From Wenzhouxiangella limi (lineage in GTDB: Bacteria > Pseudomonadota > Gammaproteobacteria > Xanthomonadales > Wenzhouxiangellaceae), in NCBI RefSeq assembly GCF_010499265.1, contig NZ_JAAGSC010000031.1, forward strand, positions 186,001-250,000: a DNA stretch of 64,000 bases, written 5' to 3'. A program made the position numbers and the translations under genes. Positions 9,196 through 17,898 of this stretch are shown here, piece by piece. Every line of letters starts with the position of its first letter. Position 1 is the stretch's first letter. The notes below the pieces were generated by a model. That model saw only the letters and a list, made by a program, of their open reading frames with translations. It was not told the origin of the DNA and searched no databases.

Positions 9196-11844
9196 TTATT
9201 CGGGGATTCGGTCGGGATAACGCACCTGTTCCGGCCGAAATCCCTCCGCGATCCGGTAATAGAGGGTCTGGATGACCTGCCCGTCGCGGTACACCGGCTT
9301 CTCCCGGAGCGGTCCAAGTCCAATCAGTGCCCGCTCCAGCCATGCCTCGTTGATCAGACGCGACCGGGTGTTGTACAGGATCACGGGGCGCTCGGGGTCC
9401 GTGTCGCGATCAAACCAGTACTCCCACATCGATCCGCTCATGCCGATCAGATTCTGGCCGGTAATGTGGTTGTGGCGGCCGTCGGGATGGTGGAAGGCGA
9501 GGGCGGCGGCGCCGCCCCATTTGCTGGCTGCCGCCAGCAGCGGCGGTTTGCCGGCAGCCACGGCAACCTGGTGTTCGAGCTCGTTCAGTTCGGCCGCAAT
9601 TTCTGGCCAGCCCAGGTAACCGGTACCGAAATCCGTGGTTTTCAGCCCGGGCAGGCCCAGAGTCAGGAAATGCAGCAGTAATCCGTAGGCGAGCACCAGG
9701 CCGACCACCGTCGGTGACCAGGCGCGGATGAGCAGGCCGTGCAGGCGGCCGACCGGCCGTCGCTCGGGCCAGATGGGCCACGCCAGGGCGTTCATGATCA
9801 GCGGCAGCATGGCAATCCAGGGCGGCAGCGTCCAGTGGAACTTGATCACCGAGAACGCACCATAGGCAGTAAATACTGCCAGCGGCACCGCTGTCATGAC
9901 CAGCATGAAACGGCGTTTGCGCTGCTCGGGCTGGATGGTTTTACGGATGCTGCCGAAGCAAAGAAATCCTGCCACGGCAACCACGGGCGAGAGCAGGGCG
10001 AGTGCATAGAGCACCACCAGATGGCTGGAAAAGTCGGGATTCTCGACCAGGCGCCGGGTGCTCTGAAACACGAACGAAGCCCAGTCGTTCTGCCAGTTCC
10101 AGACCACGACAGGCAGAAATATCAGCGTGGCCAGCAGCGCGGCCAGGTATGGCTGCGGCCGGAAAAACCAGCGCCGTGCCTGATGGTCGATCAACATGAA
10201 CACCAGCGCGGCCGGCGCCAGCAGAACAATCGTGTATTTCGCCAGCAGGCCCAGGCCCATGGCCAGACCCAGGCCAAGGAACGCGGTTTGCTCTCCATCG
10301 ACCAGGCTGCGCTTGAAATAGTAAAGCGCGGCTGCCCAGGCGGCGATCATCGGCGCGTCGGGGGTCATCAGGATGCCGGCGACGGCAAAGAAGGGCAGCA
10401 CCGTGAAGGCGAGCAGGCAAAGCAGTCCCGTGGTCTTGCCGCCCATGGTCGCCCCGTAGCGGTAAAAGTACCAGGCGGCGACCAGCGTCAGCGGCAGCAG
10501 GAACAGACGGACCCCGAAAACCGTATCACCGGCCAGTGCGGTGCCCGCGGCGATGATCCAGCCGGTCAGCGGCGGATGATCCAGGTAGGACAGGGCCAGA
10601 TTCTGGGCATACATCCAGTAATACATCTCGTCCGGAATCAGATCGACCTGGCCCATGTAGAGCACGCGAAGGACGAGCATGTAGGCCAGCAAGCCCAGCG
10701 CTGCCAGGTGCCAGCGCACCCGCGGGATGACGCCCGAAGCGGTCGAGGCAAACACGTAAAAGGCCGAGCCCAGGTAGTTGACCCCGGCAGTGACCAGGAT
10801 CGCGGGCACGATCGCTGCCATGGCCGACAACCCGAACACGTCAACCAGCAGCACCAGAACTCCGCCGCGGATCATCAACGCCATGACCGCAACAATGAAA
10901 AAGCGCGCGTAGCGTTGGCCCAGGGGCATGCTCGCCTGGGCCTGGCCGCGGAAGGTCCAACCGTGGTTGAGAAAGAAATTGACCACCGTGGCCACCACGA
11001 AACTGGCGACATGGGCCGGCCCCAGCCCGGATCCGCTGCCGATCATCAGCTGGAAGAGCAGCAGGTCGACGACCATGCCGGCCAGCCCGACCAGTCCGAA
11101 TTTCGAGGCACTGCCCAGCGACACTCGGCCGCCGGCCAGCCAGGCCAGCCGTTTCAGGTAGGTGAGTTGCTGGTTCAGGCCGAGCTTGGACTGGCCGTGT
11201 CGGCGATCTTCGAAGTGGATCGGCACCTCCAGCGTGCGGATCCGGTCCCCCCCCTGAACCAGCAATTCGAGGAGGATCTTGTAGCCGGCGGTCTGGTTCT
11301 TGAGATCCAGCAGGCGCTCGCGCGTAGTGGCGAAGAACCCGGCCATCGGGTCGCGAACTTCGGTGAACGGCCACGCCAGCAGCGTGGCGACCCCGGAGGT
11401 CAGGTGCCGCTGCCAGGGCCAGCCTTCGGTCAGCCCGCCCTCAGCGTGGCGCGAGCCGATGGTGACGTCATGCGTGCCCGCCAGGAGCGGCTCCAGCAAG
11501 GCCGGCAGGCGATCGGGCGGGTGCGAGCCGTCGGCGTCCATCACTACCACCCAGGCGGCACGTGCTGCCCGGGCGCCGTCGAGCACTGCACCCGACAGAT
11601 CCGGCGGAGCCTGGCGCTCGATGACGCGAACGTTCATGCGATCCTGCCAGGCCAGGGCGCGCTGGGCGGTGCCGTCGCGCGAGGCGTCGTCCACGATCAG
11701 GACTTCGTAAGGCTGGAGGCCGGCCATGGCCGTGCGGATGCCCTCCAGCAGGCGGTCAATGTTGTCGGCCTCGTTGAGCGTGGGCACGACGATGCTGACA
11801 ACGGGTTCGGTGGAGTGTAGGATCGTCGGCGAGTCTTGGGCCAC
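9196..11844 (-). CDS. fused GT2 polyprenyl-phosphate sugar synthase, GtrA flippase-like and GT39/ArnT-like transferase
   Basis: The 882-residue protein joins three modules. Residues about 14-240 are a family 2 glycosyltransferase of the dolichyl-phosphate-mannose synthase type ([15 protein letters not shown]103-x-D105 in VMDADGSH), expected to load a sugar on undecaprenyl phosphate. Residues about 246-370 are a four-helix GtrA-like domain ([13 protein letters not shown]), a family linked to flipping lipid-linked sugars. The rest, to 882, is a multi-pass GT-C enzyme of the GT39/ArnT class, with [20 protein letters not shown] as its acidic first periplasmic loop. The fusion predicts making, flipping and transferring a sugar in one chain. 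The acceptor (lipid A, protein or O-antigen) cannot be told. The start is a GTG at 11844 with an upstream GGAG. The gene precedes infA. Confidence 0.85.
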   Translation of the reverse strand: MAQDSPTILHSTEPVVSIVVPTLNEADNIDRLLEGIRTAMAGLQPYEVLIVDDASRDGTAQRALAWQDRMNVRVIERQAPPDLSGAVLDGARAARAAWVVVMDADGSHPPDRLPALLEPLLAGTHDVTIGSRHAEGGLTEGWPWQRHLTSGVATLLAWPFTEVRDPMAGFFATTRERLLDLKNQTAGYKILLELLVQGGDRIRTLEVPIHFEDRRHGQSKLGLNQQLTYLKRLAWLAGGRVSLGSASKFGLVGLAGMVVDLLLFQLMIGSGSGLGPAHVASFVVATVVNFFLNHGWTFRGQAQASMPLGQRYARFFIVAVMALMIRGGVLVLLVDVFGLSAMAAIVPAILVTAGVNYLGSAFYVFASTASGVIPRVRWHLAALGLLAYMLVLRVLYMGQVDLIPDEMYYWMYAQNLALSYLDHPPLTGWIIAAGTALAGDTVFGVRLFLLPLTLVAAWYFYRYGATMGGKTTGLLCLLAFTVLPFFAVAGILMTPDAPMIAAWAAALYYFKRSLVDGEQTAFLGLGLAMGLGLLAKYTIVLLAPAALVFMLIDHQARRWFFRPQPYLAALLATLIFLPVVVWNWQNDWASFVFQSTRRLVENPDFSSHLVVLYALALLSPVVAVAGFLCFGSIRKTIQPEQRKRRFMLVMTAVPLAVFTAYGAFSVIKFHWTLPPWIAMLPLIMNALAWPIWPERRPVGRLHGLLIRAWSPTVVGLVLAYGLLLHFLTLGLPGLKTTDFGTGYLGWPEIAAELNELEHQVAVAAGKPPLLAAASKWGGAAALAFHHPDGRHNHITGQNLIGMSGSMWEYWFDRDTDPERPVILYNTRSRLINEAWLERALIGLGPLREKPVYRDGQVIQTLYYRIAEGFRPEQVRYPDRIPE

Positions 11845-11958
11845 GGACAGCGTGTCTCCAGGCGCTAATGCAAAGAGTCAGGGCAGCGCTATTGTCACCG
11901 ATCGGCTTACCGGACGCCCAGGCTCGTGGCGGTTGTGCGGAAAATCCGCCCGAGCTAC

Positions 11959-11986
11959 TTGACAGGCGCAGTGAAGTCCCTACAAT
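11959..11986 (+). promoter_or_regulatory. sigma-70 promoter of the tRNA cluster
   Basis: A perfect -35 TTGACA (11959-11964) and a near-consensus -10 TACAAT (11981-11986) are separated by 16 bases. They end 13 bases before the tRNA-Gly 5' end. Transcription should start at about 11993. Confidence 0.85.
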
Positions 11987-11999
11987 GCTCGGTTCTGAC

Positions 12000-12075
<76 letters not shown>

Positions 12076-12089
12076 GCGTTTTCTGACAA

Positions 12090-12120
12090 GGGCCCCGGCA
12101 GTCGTCGGGGCCCTGTCGTT
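12090..12120 (+). terminator. hairpin after tRNA-Gly
   Basis: GGGCCCCG (12090-12097) pairs perfectly with CGGGGCCC (12106-12113) around an eight-base loop, followed by the modestly T-rich TGTCGTT. The weak T-tract suggests partial termination or processing rather than a full stop, because tRNA-Cys follows 90 bases later. A weak -10 (TATACT, 12136-12141) lies between the hairpin and tRNA-Cys. Confidence 0.55.
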
Positions 12121-12165
12121 TCCGGCCTCTTCGGGTATACTGTCCAGGCTGTTTGAAGCGCCTCA

Positions 12166-12239
12166 GGCTAGGTGGCAGAGTGGTTATGCAGCGGCCTGCA
12201 AAGCCGTTTACCTCGGTTCGATTCCGGGCCTAGCCTCCA
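12166..12239 (+). tRNA. cysT: tRNA-Cys (anticodon GCA)
   Basis: This 74-base cloverleaf has acceptor GGCTAGG (12166-12172) pairing with CCTAGCC (12229-12235), discriminator T and an encoded CCA. The anticodon GCA lies at 12198-12200. The T arm has GGTTCGATTCC. It is the middle gene of the tRNA cluster. Confidence 0.97.
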
Positions 12240-12309
12240 TTGTTTATCCCGCCCGCGCATCCCTGGTCCCAGCGTTCGGCCCGCGTCGATTATCATGAAC
12301 GTCAGCGCC

Positions 12310-12396
12310 GCCCGGATGGCGAAATTGGTAGACGCAAGGGACTTAAAATCCCTCGACCGCAAGGTCATGCCGGTTCGAGTCCGGCTCCGGGCACCA
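12310..12396 (+). tRNA. leuZ: tRNA-Leu (anticodon TAA)
   Basis: This is an 87-base class II tRNA with a long variable arm (CTCGACCGCAAGGTCATG region). The acceptor GCCCGGA pairs with TCCGGGC (12386-12392), followed by A and an encoded CCA. The anticodon TAA at 12344-12346 sits in the loop CTTAAAA between AGGGA and TCCCT. Confidence 0.97.
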
Positions 12397-12451
12397 CAGC
12401 TTCCCCAGGGTCTGGTAATCAATCTCTCCCGCAAAGCTCGGACGTAACAGC

Positions 12452-12469
12452 ATTGTTCTTCAGAACAAT
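12452..12469. promoter_or_regulatory. 18-base palindrome upstream of the TonB receptor gene
   Basis: ATTGTTCT-TC-AGAACAAT is a perfect eight-base inverted repeat with a two-base centre. It lies between tRNA-Leu and the receptor start, about 95 bases before the ATG. The two-base loop is too tight for a good RNA hairpin, so a protein-binding operator is more likely. The cognate regulator is unknown, and the site does not match the Fur consensus. Confidence 0.45.
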
Positions 12470-12562
12470 AGTGAAGGCTATGTAAAAAAAACTACAATCT
12501 TATTGACAATCAGTCGCATTCTTATTATCTTTGCGCAACCTTCACCTATCAGTTGTTTCCCA

Positions 12563-14722
12563 ATGAACCAGAAGTTCCTATTGTCTATCGGCTGCGCCGG
12601 AGCAATGCTCCTCAATGCGAATCTCGTTTACGGGCAGGCTGCAGGCGATCAGCTGACCGGAGACGCCGAAGCCAGCACAGAGAATGAGTCGGAGGAGATG
12701 GACCGAGTCAATGTGGTTGGCAGGGTTTTATATTCGGATCAGGTCAACGCCCTGCGTACCCCAACGCCGATTATCGATGTGCCGCAAAGCCTGACGATCT
12801 TCACCGGTGAAGAACTGACCCAGCGAGGCTTTGACAGCATTTCCGACATCATCGAGTACACCCCGGGGGTCAATAACTCCCAAGGTGAGGGTCATCGCGA
12901 TGCGGTGGTTTTTCGCGGCGTGCGTTCCACAGCCGATTTCTTCATTGACGGGATGCGTGACGATGTCTGGTACTACCGTCCGATTTATAACCTGGAGCAG
13001 GTGGAAATCCTTCGTGGCCCCAACGCGCTTCTGTTCGGTCGGGGTGGCACCGGCGGCGTGTTGAACCGGGTGACCAAGAAGGCCGTGGTGGATGATGGTT
13101 TCGCCAGCACGCGAACTCGCTTCAACTCCTTCGGTGGTTTTGCCTTTGAAATCGATGGCAATCTCGGCACGGGAGAGAACGCGGCGGTCCGTGTCAACGC
13201 CATGTACGAGGTGCTGGACAACCACCGGGACTTCTACGACGGCGAGCGCATCGGCTTCAATCCCACCGCACGCTTCGAGCTGTCCGACCGTTCGATCCTC
13301 GATGTTTCCTACGAGTATATGGACCATGAACGGTTTATCGATCGCGGGATTCCCACGGGCAGTGACGGTCGCCCCGTGGAAGAGTTCAAGGATATTGTGT
13401 TTGCCGATCCTGAGCTAAACACGTCTGCGCTCGAGGCGCACTTGTTCCGGGCTGCCCTTCAGCATGAGTTTTCCGAGAATCTGAAGGGTAATTTCAGCGC
13501 CTTTTACGGTGACTACGACAAGCTCTACCAGAACTTCTATGCCTCGGGTTATGACCAGGTCAACAGCCCGGACGTGGTAACCCTGGACGGTTACGTGGAT
13601 ACGACCGACCGTCAGAATCTGATTCTTTCAGGCAATCTTATCGGTGAGTTCTTCGTCGGAAGCATGGAGCATACGGTGATTGGCGGGGTGGAGTATATCG
13701 ATACATCGTCCGACCAGGACCGCTTCAACGCGTTCTGGAATACCACCCAGGCTGATACCGAGATGTTTGACATCACGCGACCGCTGGATCTGTTCAACGG
13801 CCGCGGCATTAACGCCTTCGGGCAACCGACTGCCAACAGCTTTACGGCCGATATCAACGACGATACCCGGGTCGGGATCGACGTCTTCTCGGCCTATATT
13901 CAGGACGAGATTCAAATCACTGATCACCTGGACCTGATCATTGGCGCGCGCTACGACAGCTTTGATATTGATGTCTTCAACGTGCCCGCCAACGAGCGTC
14001 GCACGCGCAAGGATGAAGAAATCTCACCGCGCGGTGGCCTGATTTTCAAGCCGTTCGAAGAGATCTCCCTGTACGCCAGCTACAGCGAATCGTTCCTGCC
14101 CAGAAGCGGTGAGCAGTTTGACAATATCAACGGTGCCAATAACCAGCTCGACCCTGACACTTTCAGCAATCGCGAGGTGGGCGTCAAGTGGGACTTCGGC
14201 GTTGGCCTCAGCCTGACAGCCGCGCTGTTTGAAATCGAGCAGAGTTCGCCCCAGGTGGCCGACGATAACCCTGAGACGCTGGACGTCATTGATTCCGAGA
14301 TTTCCGGGTTTGAACTCCAGCTTAAAGGCGAGGTCACCGACCGCTGGTTCATCTCGGCCGGTTACAGCTATCTGGATGGCGAGCAGGTCAACCGTCAGGG
14401 TAACACCGGGCTTCGGCCTAGGGAGCTGCCGGAGAATACCTTCTCGATCTGGAGCGCCTACGAAGTCACCGAGCGGTTTGGCGTCGGCGTTGGCCTGACT
14501 TATCAGGACGAAAGCTTCATCAATAATTCCAATACGGCCGTCTTGCCCAGCTACACCCGAGTCGATGCGGCCGCCTACTATGATGTGTCTGAAACGCTCA
14601 GTATCCAGCTCAACATCGAAAACCTGACGGACACGCTGTATTTCCCCTACTCGCACTCCACGCACCAGGCCAGCGTTGGAGCACCGCTGAACGGTCAGTT
14701 GTCCCTGGAGTGGCGCTACTAG
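12563..14722 (+). CDS. TonB-dependent siderophore receptor (catecholate/Fiu-like family)
   Basis: This outer-membrane receptor imports ferric chelates using TonB energy. From the ATG at 12563 the product is 719 residues, with a signal peptide ending near GQA (residue 27). The plug domain spans about residues 60-190 (VPQSLTIFTGEELTQRGF, then VEILRGPNALLFGRGGTGG). A 22-strand barrel follows, ending in the aromatic C-terminus LSLEWRY. A longer reading from a TTG at 12503 would disrupt the signal peptide. The family is usually iron-repressed. I see only degenerate AT-rich half-sites upstream and no convincing Fur box, but there is a separate 18-base palindrome. No siderophore or TonB/ExbBD genes are nearby, so uptake of foreign siderophores is likely. 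Confidence 0.88.
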   Translation: MNQKFLLSIGCAGAMLLNANLVYGQAAGDQLTGDAEASTENESEEMDRVNVVGRVLYSDQVNALRTPTPIIDVPQSLTIFTGEELTQRGFDSISDIIEYTPGVNNSQGEGHRDAVVFRGVRSTADFFIDGMRDDVWYYRPIYNLEQVEILRGPNALLFGRGGTGGVLNRVTKKAVVDDGFASTRTRFNSFGGFAFEIDGNLGTGENAAVRVNAMYEVLDNHRDFYDGERIGFNPTARFELSDRSILDVSYEYMDHERFIDRGIPTGSDGRPVEEFKDIVFADPELNTSALEAHLFRAALQHEFSENLKGNFSAFYGDYDKLYQNFYASGYDQVNSPDVVTLDGYVDTTDRQNLILSGNLIGEFFVGSMEHTVIGGVEYIDTSSDQDRFNAFWNTTQADTEMFDITRPLDLFNGRGINAFGQPTANSFTADINDDTRVGIDVFSAYIQDEIQITDHLDLIIGARYDSFDIDVFNVPANERRTRKDEEISPRGGLIFKPFEEISLYASYSESFLPRSGEQFDNINGANNQLDPDTFSNREVGVKWDFGVGLSLTAALFEIEQSSPQVADDNPETLDVIDSEISGFELQLKGEVTDRWFISAGYSYLDGEQVNRQGNTGLRPRELPENTFSIWSAYEVTERFGVGVGLTYQDESFINNSNTAVLPSYTRVDAAAYYDVSETLSIQLNIENLTDTLYFPYSHSTHQASVGAPLNGQLSLEWRY

Positions 14723-14781
14723 GGTTAGCTGCCAGCGGAGACGATGAGTCGACTCCGTTTCTTCCTGATCAAGTATGTAGC

Positions 14782-14816
14782 AAAGTCCTGATTTCGGTCA
14801 GGACTTTTGCTTTTTT
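14782..14816 (+). terminator. rho-independent terminator of the TonB receptor gene
   Basis: AAAGTCCTGA (14782-14791) pairs perfectly with TCAGGACTTT (14798-14807) around a TTTCGG loop, followed by TGCTTTTTT. This is a strong intrinsic terminator 60 bases after the receptor stop. Confidence 0.92.
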
Positions 14817-14964
14817 GGCATCCGAAACAGCCACAATCGGCGTGGATTGGCGGTATGCTCATTGTCCAGAAGATGGCGTCGCGCCGCTGACTTGAAGTTT
14901 GTCGGGGGGCGGGCAGGTACCCTGACGGCATCTGGCTCAATCAATACACCTTGCAGATGATCCC

Positions 14965-16218
14965 ATGACCATCCAAATCGGCCTTGACTCTGAAATTGGT
15001 TCCCTGCAGACCGTCGTTGTGCACACCCCGGGGCGGGAGATGGAGAACATGACGCCGGATACGGCCTCCGAGGTGTTGTACGACGACATCCTTAGCCTGC
15101 GCCTGGCGCTGGCCGAGCATCGCCAGCTGACCGGGGTGCTCGAGCAGTTTGCCCAGGTGCTGGAGTTGAAGGATCTGCTGTCCGAGGTGCTGGAAGTCGA
15201 TCAGGTGCGCGGTGCGCTGGTCAACGGCTTATGCCAGCTTTACCACTGCCCCGAGCTCATCGATGAGCTTATCGAGTACGAATCAGCCCAGCTGGCTTCC
15301 CGGCTGATCGAGGGTACGCCGAAGCGCGCGGTCAGTCTTGAAAAGTACCTCGATCCCTCTCGTTACGCGATTCCTCCGTTGCCCAATACTTTCTTTACCC
15401 GCGATGCGACCATGTGCCTTAACGACAAGGTCATCATCGGGTCGATGGCCTACAAGGCGCGGATGGCCGAAGCGCTGCTGCTCAAGGCGGTCTTCAAGTA
15501 CCACCCCGAGATTTGCAGCGACGGTTTCTATTTCGACGGCACCGAGCTGCGCGATTCCGAGGTCACCATCGAGGGCGGTGATCTGTTGGTGATTCGTCGC
15601 GACCTGGTCGTGATCGGCTACAGCGAACGTACCTCGGTTTCGGGCGTCGATCAGCTGATGCGCGCGATCGCGGCGCGCGGCCCGGTCCGCAACTTCATCG
15701 TCGTCGAGATTCCCAAAACCCGGGCGACGATTCACCTGGACATGATCTTTACCATGGTCGATCGCGACAAGTGCGTGGTCTTTCCGCCGCTGATCACCGG
15801 GCAGCATCGGTCGCGCGCCTTTCACTGTCGATTTGACGATGCCGATCGCGCCGAAATCCGTGAATTCGACGGGGTTCTGCCGGCGCTGCGGGCGCTGGGG
15901 GTGGACCTGTCGCCGATCAGCTGTGGGGGCGAGGACGAGTTCGAGCAGCAGCGCGAGCAGTGGGCCAGCGGCGCCAATTTCTTTGCCTTCGGGCCCGGAC
16001 GGATTCTCGGCTATGCCCATAACGAGCGGACGCTGGAAGCACTGACGCGGGCCGATTTCAACGTCGCCCGGGCCGGGGAGATCACTGGTGGTGGTCGCTC
16101 GCTGAGCCCGCAAGAGCGCGTGGTGGTCACCATCGATGGCGCCGAGCTCAGCCGCGGCGGTGGGGGCTGCCGCTGCATGACCATGCCGCTGGCCCGGCAG
16201 CCGCTGGCGATTGCCTGA
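14965..16218 (+). CDS. arcA: arginine deiminase
   Basis: Arginine deiminase hydrolyses arginine to citrulline and ammonia. The 417-residue protein shows the family motifs NTFFTRD (about residue 144), the histidine of TIHLDMIFTMVD (about residue 260) and the C-terminal GGCRCMTMPL with catalytic Cys404. Length fits the family (about 410). The gene stands alone: no ornithine carbamoyltransferase (arcB), carbamate kinase (arcC) or arginine/ornithine antiporter (arcD) is in the window. It lies after a strong terminator and converges with the cytochrome b5 gene with only four bases between stops. It may support nitrogen or pH metabolism rather than the full ATP-yielding pathway. The ribosome binding site is weak. 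Confidence 0.93.
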   Translation: MTIQIGLDSEIGSLQTVVVHTPGREMENMTPDTASEVLYDDILSLRLALAEHRQLTGVLEQFAQVLELKDLLSEVLEVDQVRGALVNGLCQLYHCPELIDELIEYESAQLASRLIEGTPKRAVSLEKYLDPSRYAIPPLPNTFFTRDATMCLNDKVIIGSMAYKARMAEALLLKAVFKYHPEICSDGFYFDGTELRDSEVTIEGGDLLVIRRDLVVIGYSERTSVSGVDQLMRAIAARGPVRNFIVVEIPKTRATIHLDMIFTMVDRDKCVVFPPLITGQHRSRAFHCRFDDADRAEIREFDGVLPALRALGVDLSPISCGGEDEFEQQREQWASGANFFAFGPGRILGYAHNERTLEALTRADFNVARAGEITGGGRSLSPQERVVVTIDGAELSRGGGGCRCMTMPLARQPLAIA

Positions 16219-16222
16219 AACT

Positions 16223-16585
16223 TCAGTCGTCGGCCAGCTTGCCGATGCGATAGTCGTCGAGCATGGCCCAGGCCGCCGGGCTGTGATCGCGGCCGATGCC
16301 CTTGGTGCGCATACCCTCGGTCGCTTGCTTTCCGCACCAGGGCTCGAGTACCGACGGCGGCGCCGGGTGCTGTCCGACATAGTCGGTGAAGTCGTAGACC
16401 TTGCCTTCGATGACCATCCAGCAATCGTCCAGCGAATCGTGCTCGGCAACCTCGCCCAAGTCGAAGACTGCAGGAGAGTCTGGATCGTCGCCGGTGGGCG
16501 GTTCCGGCGTGAGCACCTGGAGCACGGCGACGGTCCCGACGCTGGCCCAGAACGCAATGAAGACGGCAAAGATGAATTTCTTCAC
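16223..16585 (-). CDS. membrane-anchored cytochrome b5-like haem protein
   Basis: The predicted product is 120 residues. An N-terminal signal anchor (KKFIFAVFIAFWASVGTVAVL) is followed by a short acidic linker and a cytochrome b5-like domain. In that domain CWMVIEGKVYDFTDYVGQHP supplies the first haem histidine (HP motif) and the histidine in GRDHSPAAW is the candidate second ligand. The GTG start at 16585 overlaps the previous gene's TGA as GTGA, indicating translational coupling with the flavohaem gene. I infer that it exchanges electrons with that protein or with the PQQ dehydrogenase upstream. The canonical HPGG is HPAP here, so it is a divergent member and needs spectral proof. Confidence 0.75.
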   Translation of the reverse strand: MKKFIFAVFIAFWASVGTVAVLQVLTPEPPTGDDPDSPAVFDLGEVAEHDSLDDCWMVIEGKVYDFTDYVGQHPAPPSVLEPWCGKQATEGMRTKGIGRDHSPAAWAMLDDYRIGKLADD

Positions 16586-17898
16586 AGCAATTCGAACTCT
16601 TCGGTATGAATGCTCCAGCGGTCCACGCCCAGCGCGCGCAAATGGCTCTGCGCAAGGCGGTTGAGCGGTTGCGGCCCGCAGATATAGACCTCGCGCTGCT
16701 CGATGTCGCCGCAATGCTCGCGCAAGAAGGCGGCCGACAGTGGTCCCTGGCGGTAAAAGTAATGCGGGATCAGCCCGAAGCCGGGGATGGTCCCGGCCAG
16801 CGCGCGCAGTTCCTCCAGGTACAGCGCGCGCGCTTCATCCTGGACGCAATAGATGAAGCGGATATCGCCACCCTGGTCGAGCCGATCGAGGTGACGCATG
16901 CGGGCCAGGAACGGGGTCACGCCGATCCCCCCGGAAATCCAGAGTTCCGGGATCGGGACATCGTCGGGATTTTTGAAGAAGCGCCCGTAGGGACCTTCCA
17001 CCGTGACGCGCGAGCCGCACTGGATGGACTGCAGCGCCCGGCTGGCGTTGCCCAGGTCCTTGATCGCGATGCGCAGATTGGGTTCGCGCGGTGACGAGGA
17101 CAGCGTGTAGGGGTGTTCCTCGCCGCAGCCGGCCTCGAGTTCACTGTCAAACGGCGTCATGTAAACGAAGTTGCCGGCGCGGTAGCGCAAGCCGCGACGT
17201 TTGGGCTCCAGCGTGAGTTCGATCACGTTGTTGGCGGGTCGGTCGACCTGGACCACGGCGTAGGGCAAGCGCCCGACGCGGCGTGAAAAGACAAACCGCC
17301 ACAGCACCGCGCCCACCGCGAGCAGGGCAAAGCCGGCCCACACCACAATGTCCAGATGCGCCGGCATGGTACGGCTGAACAGGAAAGTATGGGCGAGGGC
17401 CAGAATCACGGCAAAGGGCGCGAGATCGTGAACCCGCTTCCAGCGCTCGTAGTCCGGTGGTCCGAAGAAGCTGAAGCTCGGCGCCAGAAACGTCATCATC
17501 AGCAGCAGCGCCAGCCAGCCGCCCCAGGTCGCCAGGTCGGACAGCGGCGGAAACAGGGTCTCGAAGGCCAGGCCCTGGCCATAGCCCTGCGCCGAGAAGG
17601 CCAGCAACAGCGGGTGCAAGAGCAGCAGCACCAGGGCCGATGCACCCAGCAGATGGTGTGTGTTCCACAGGCGGGTCAGGCCGCCGAAGGGCAGGTCGAA
17701 ACCCGGCACGCGCGCGCTCAAGGCGGCCGACAGCAGCAGGAAGGCCAGACCCAGCACGCCGGTCAGCCTGCCGAGTACGTTGAGCAGCCCCGGCACGTCG
17801 TCGAAATCCGCCGGTCGCAGCCCGGCCAGGAAAAACACCACCGGCACCAGCGCCAGCGCCCAGACCAGGATGCGGGCCAGGCGTGCCCGAATCACCAT
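16582..17898 (-). CDS. ferric reductase-like transmembrane flavohaem oxidoreductase
   Basis: The 438-residue protein has six or so transmembrane helices in the first 220 residues. These include paired histidines (HHLLGASALVLLLLHP and VHDLAPFAVILALAHTF) expected to hold two b haems, as in the FRE/NOX family. A ferredoxin-reductase module follows: an FAD region with the phosphate-binding VEGPYGRFF, and an NAD(P)H domain with SGGIGVTPFLARM and YICGPQPL. It probably moves electrons from NAD(P)H across the membrane to an outside acceptor such as iron or the cytochrome b5-like partner. It overlaps both neighbours: its ATG at 17898 lies inside the end of the sugar dehydrogenase gene, and its TGA forms the GTGA start of the cytochrome gene. 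The three are one operon. Confidence 0.85.
   Translation of the reverse strand: MVIRARLARILVWALALVPVVFFLAGLRPADFDDVPGLLNVLGRLTGVLGLAFLLLSAALSARVPGFDLPFGGLTRLWNTHHLLGASALVLLLLHPLLLAFSAQGYGQGLAFETLFPPLSDLATWGGWLALLLMMTFLAPSFSFFGPPDYERWKRVHDLAPFAVILALAHTFLFSRTMPAHLDIVVWAGFALLAVGAVLWRFVFSRRVGRLPYAVVQVDRPANNVIELTLEPKRRGLRYRAGNFVYMTPFDSELEAGCGEEHPYTLSSSPREPNLRIAIKDLGNASRALQSIQCGSRVTVEGPYGRFFKNPDDVPIPELWISGGIGVTPFLARMRHLDRLDQGGDIRFIYCVQDEARALYLEELRALAGTIPGFGLIPHYFYRQGPLSAAFLREHCGDIEQREVYICGPQPLNRLAQSHLRALGVDRWSIHTEEFELL

Noticed and set aside
9739-11820. Long plus-strand reading frame of 693 codons opposite the sugar transferase gene
   Set aside because: It is rich in Gln, Arg and His with no domain, matching the complement of a GC-rich membrane-protein gene. 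The minus-strand frame has clear GT2, GtrA and GT39 motifs.
12480-12562. Possible Fur box before the TonB receptor
   Set aside because: AT-rich half-sites are present but none has the GATAAT-type spacing needed; iron control is left as family knowledge only.
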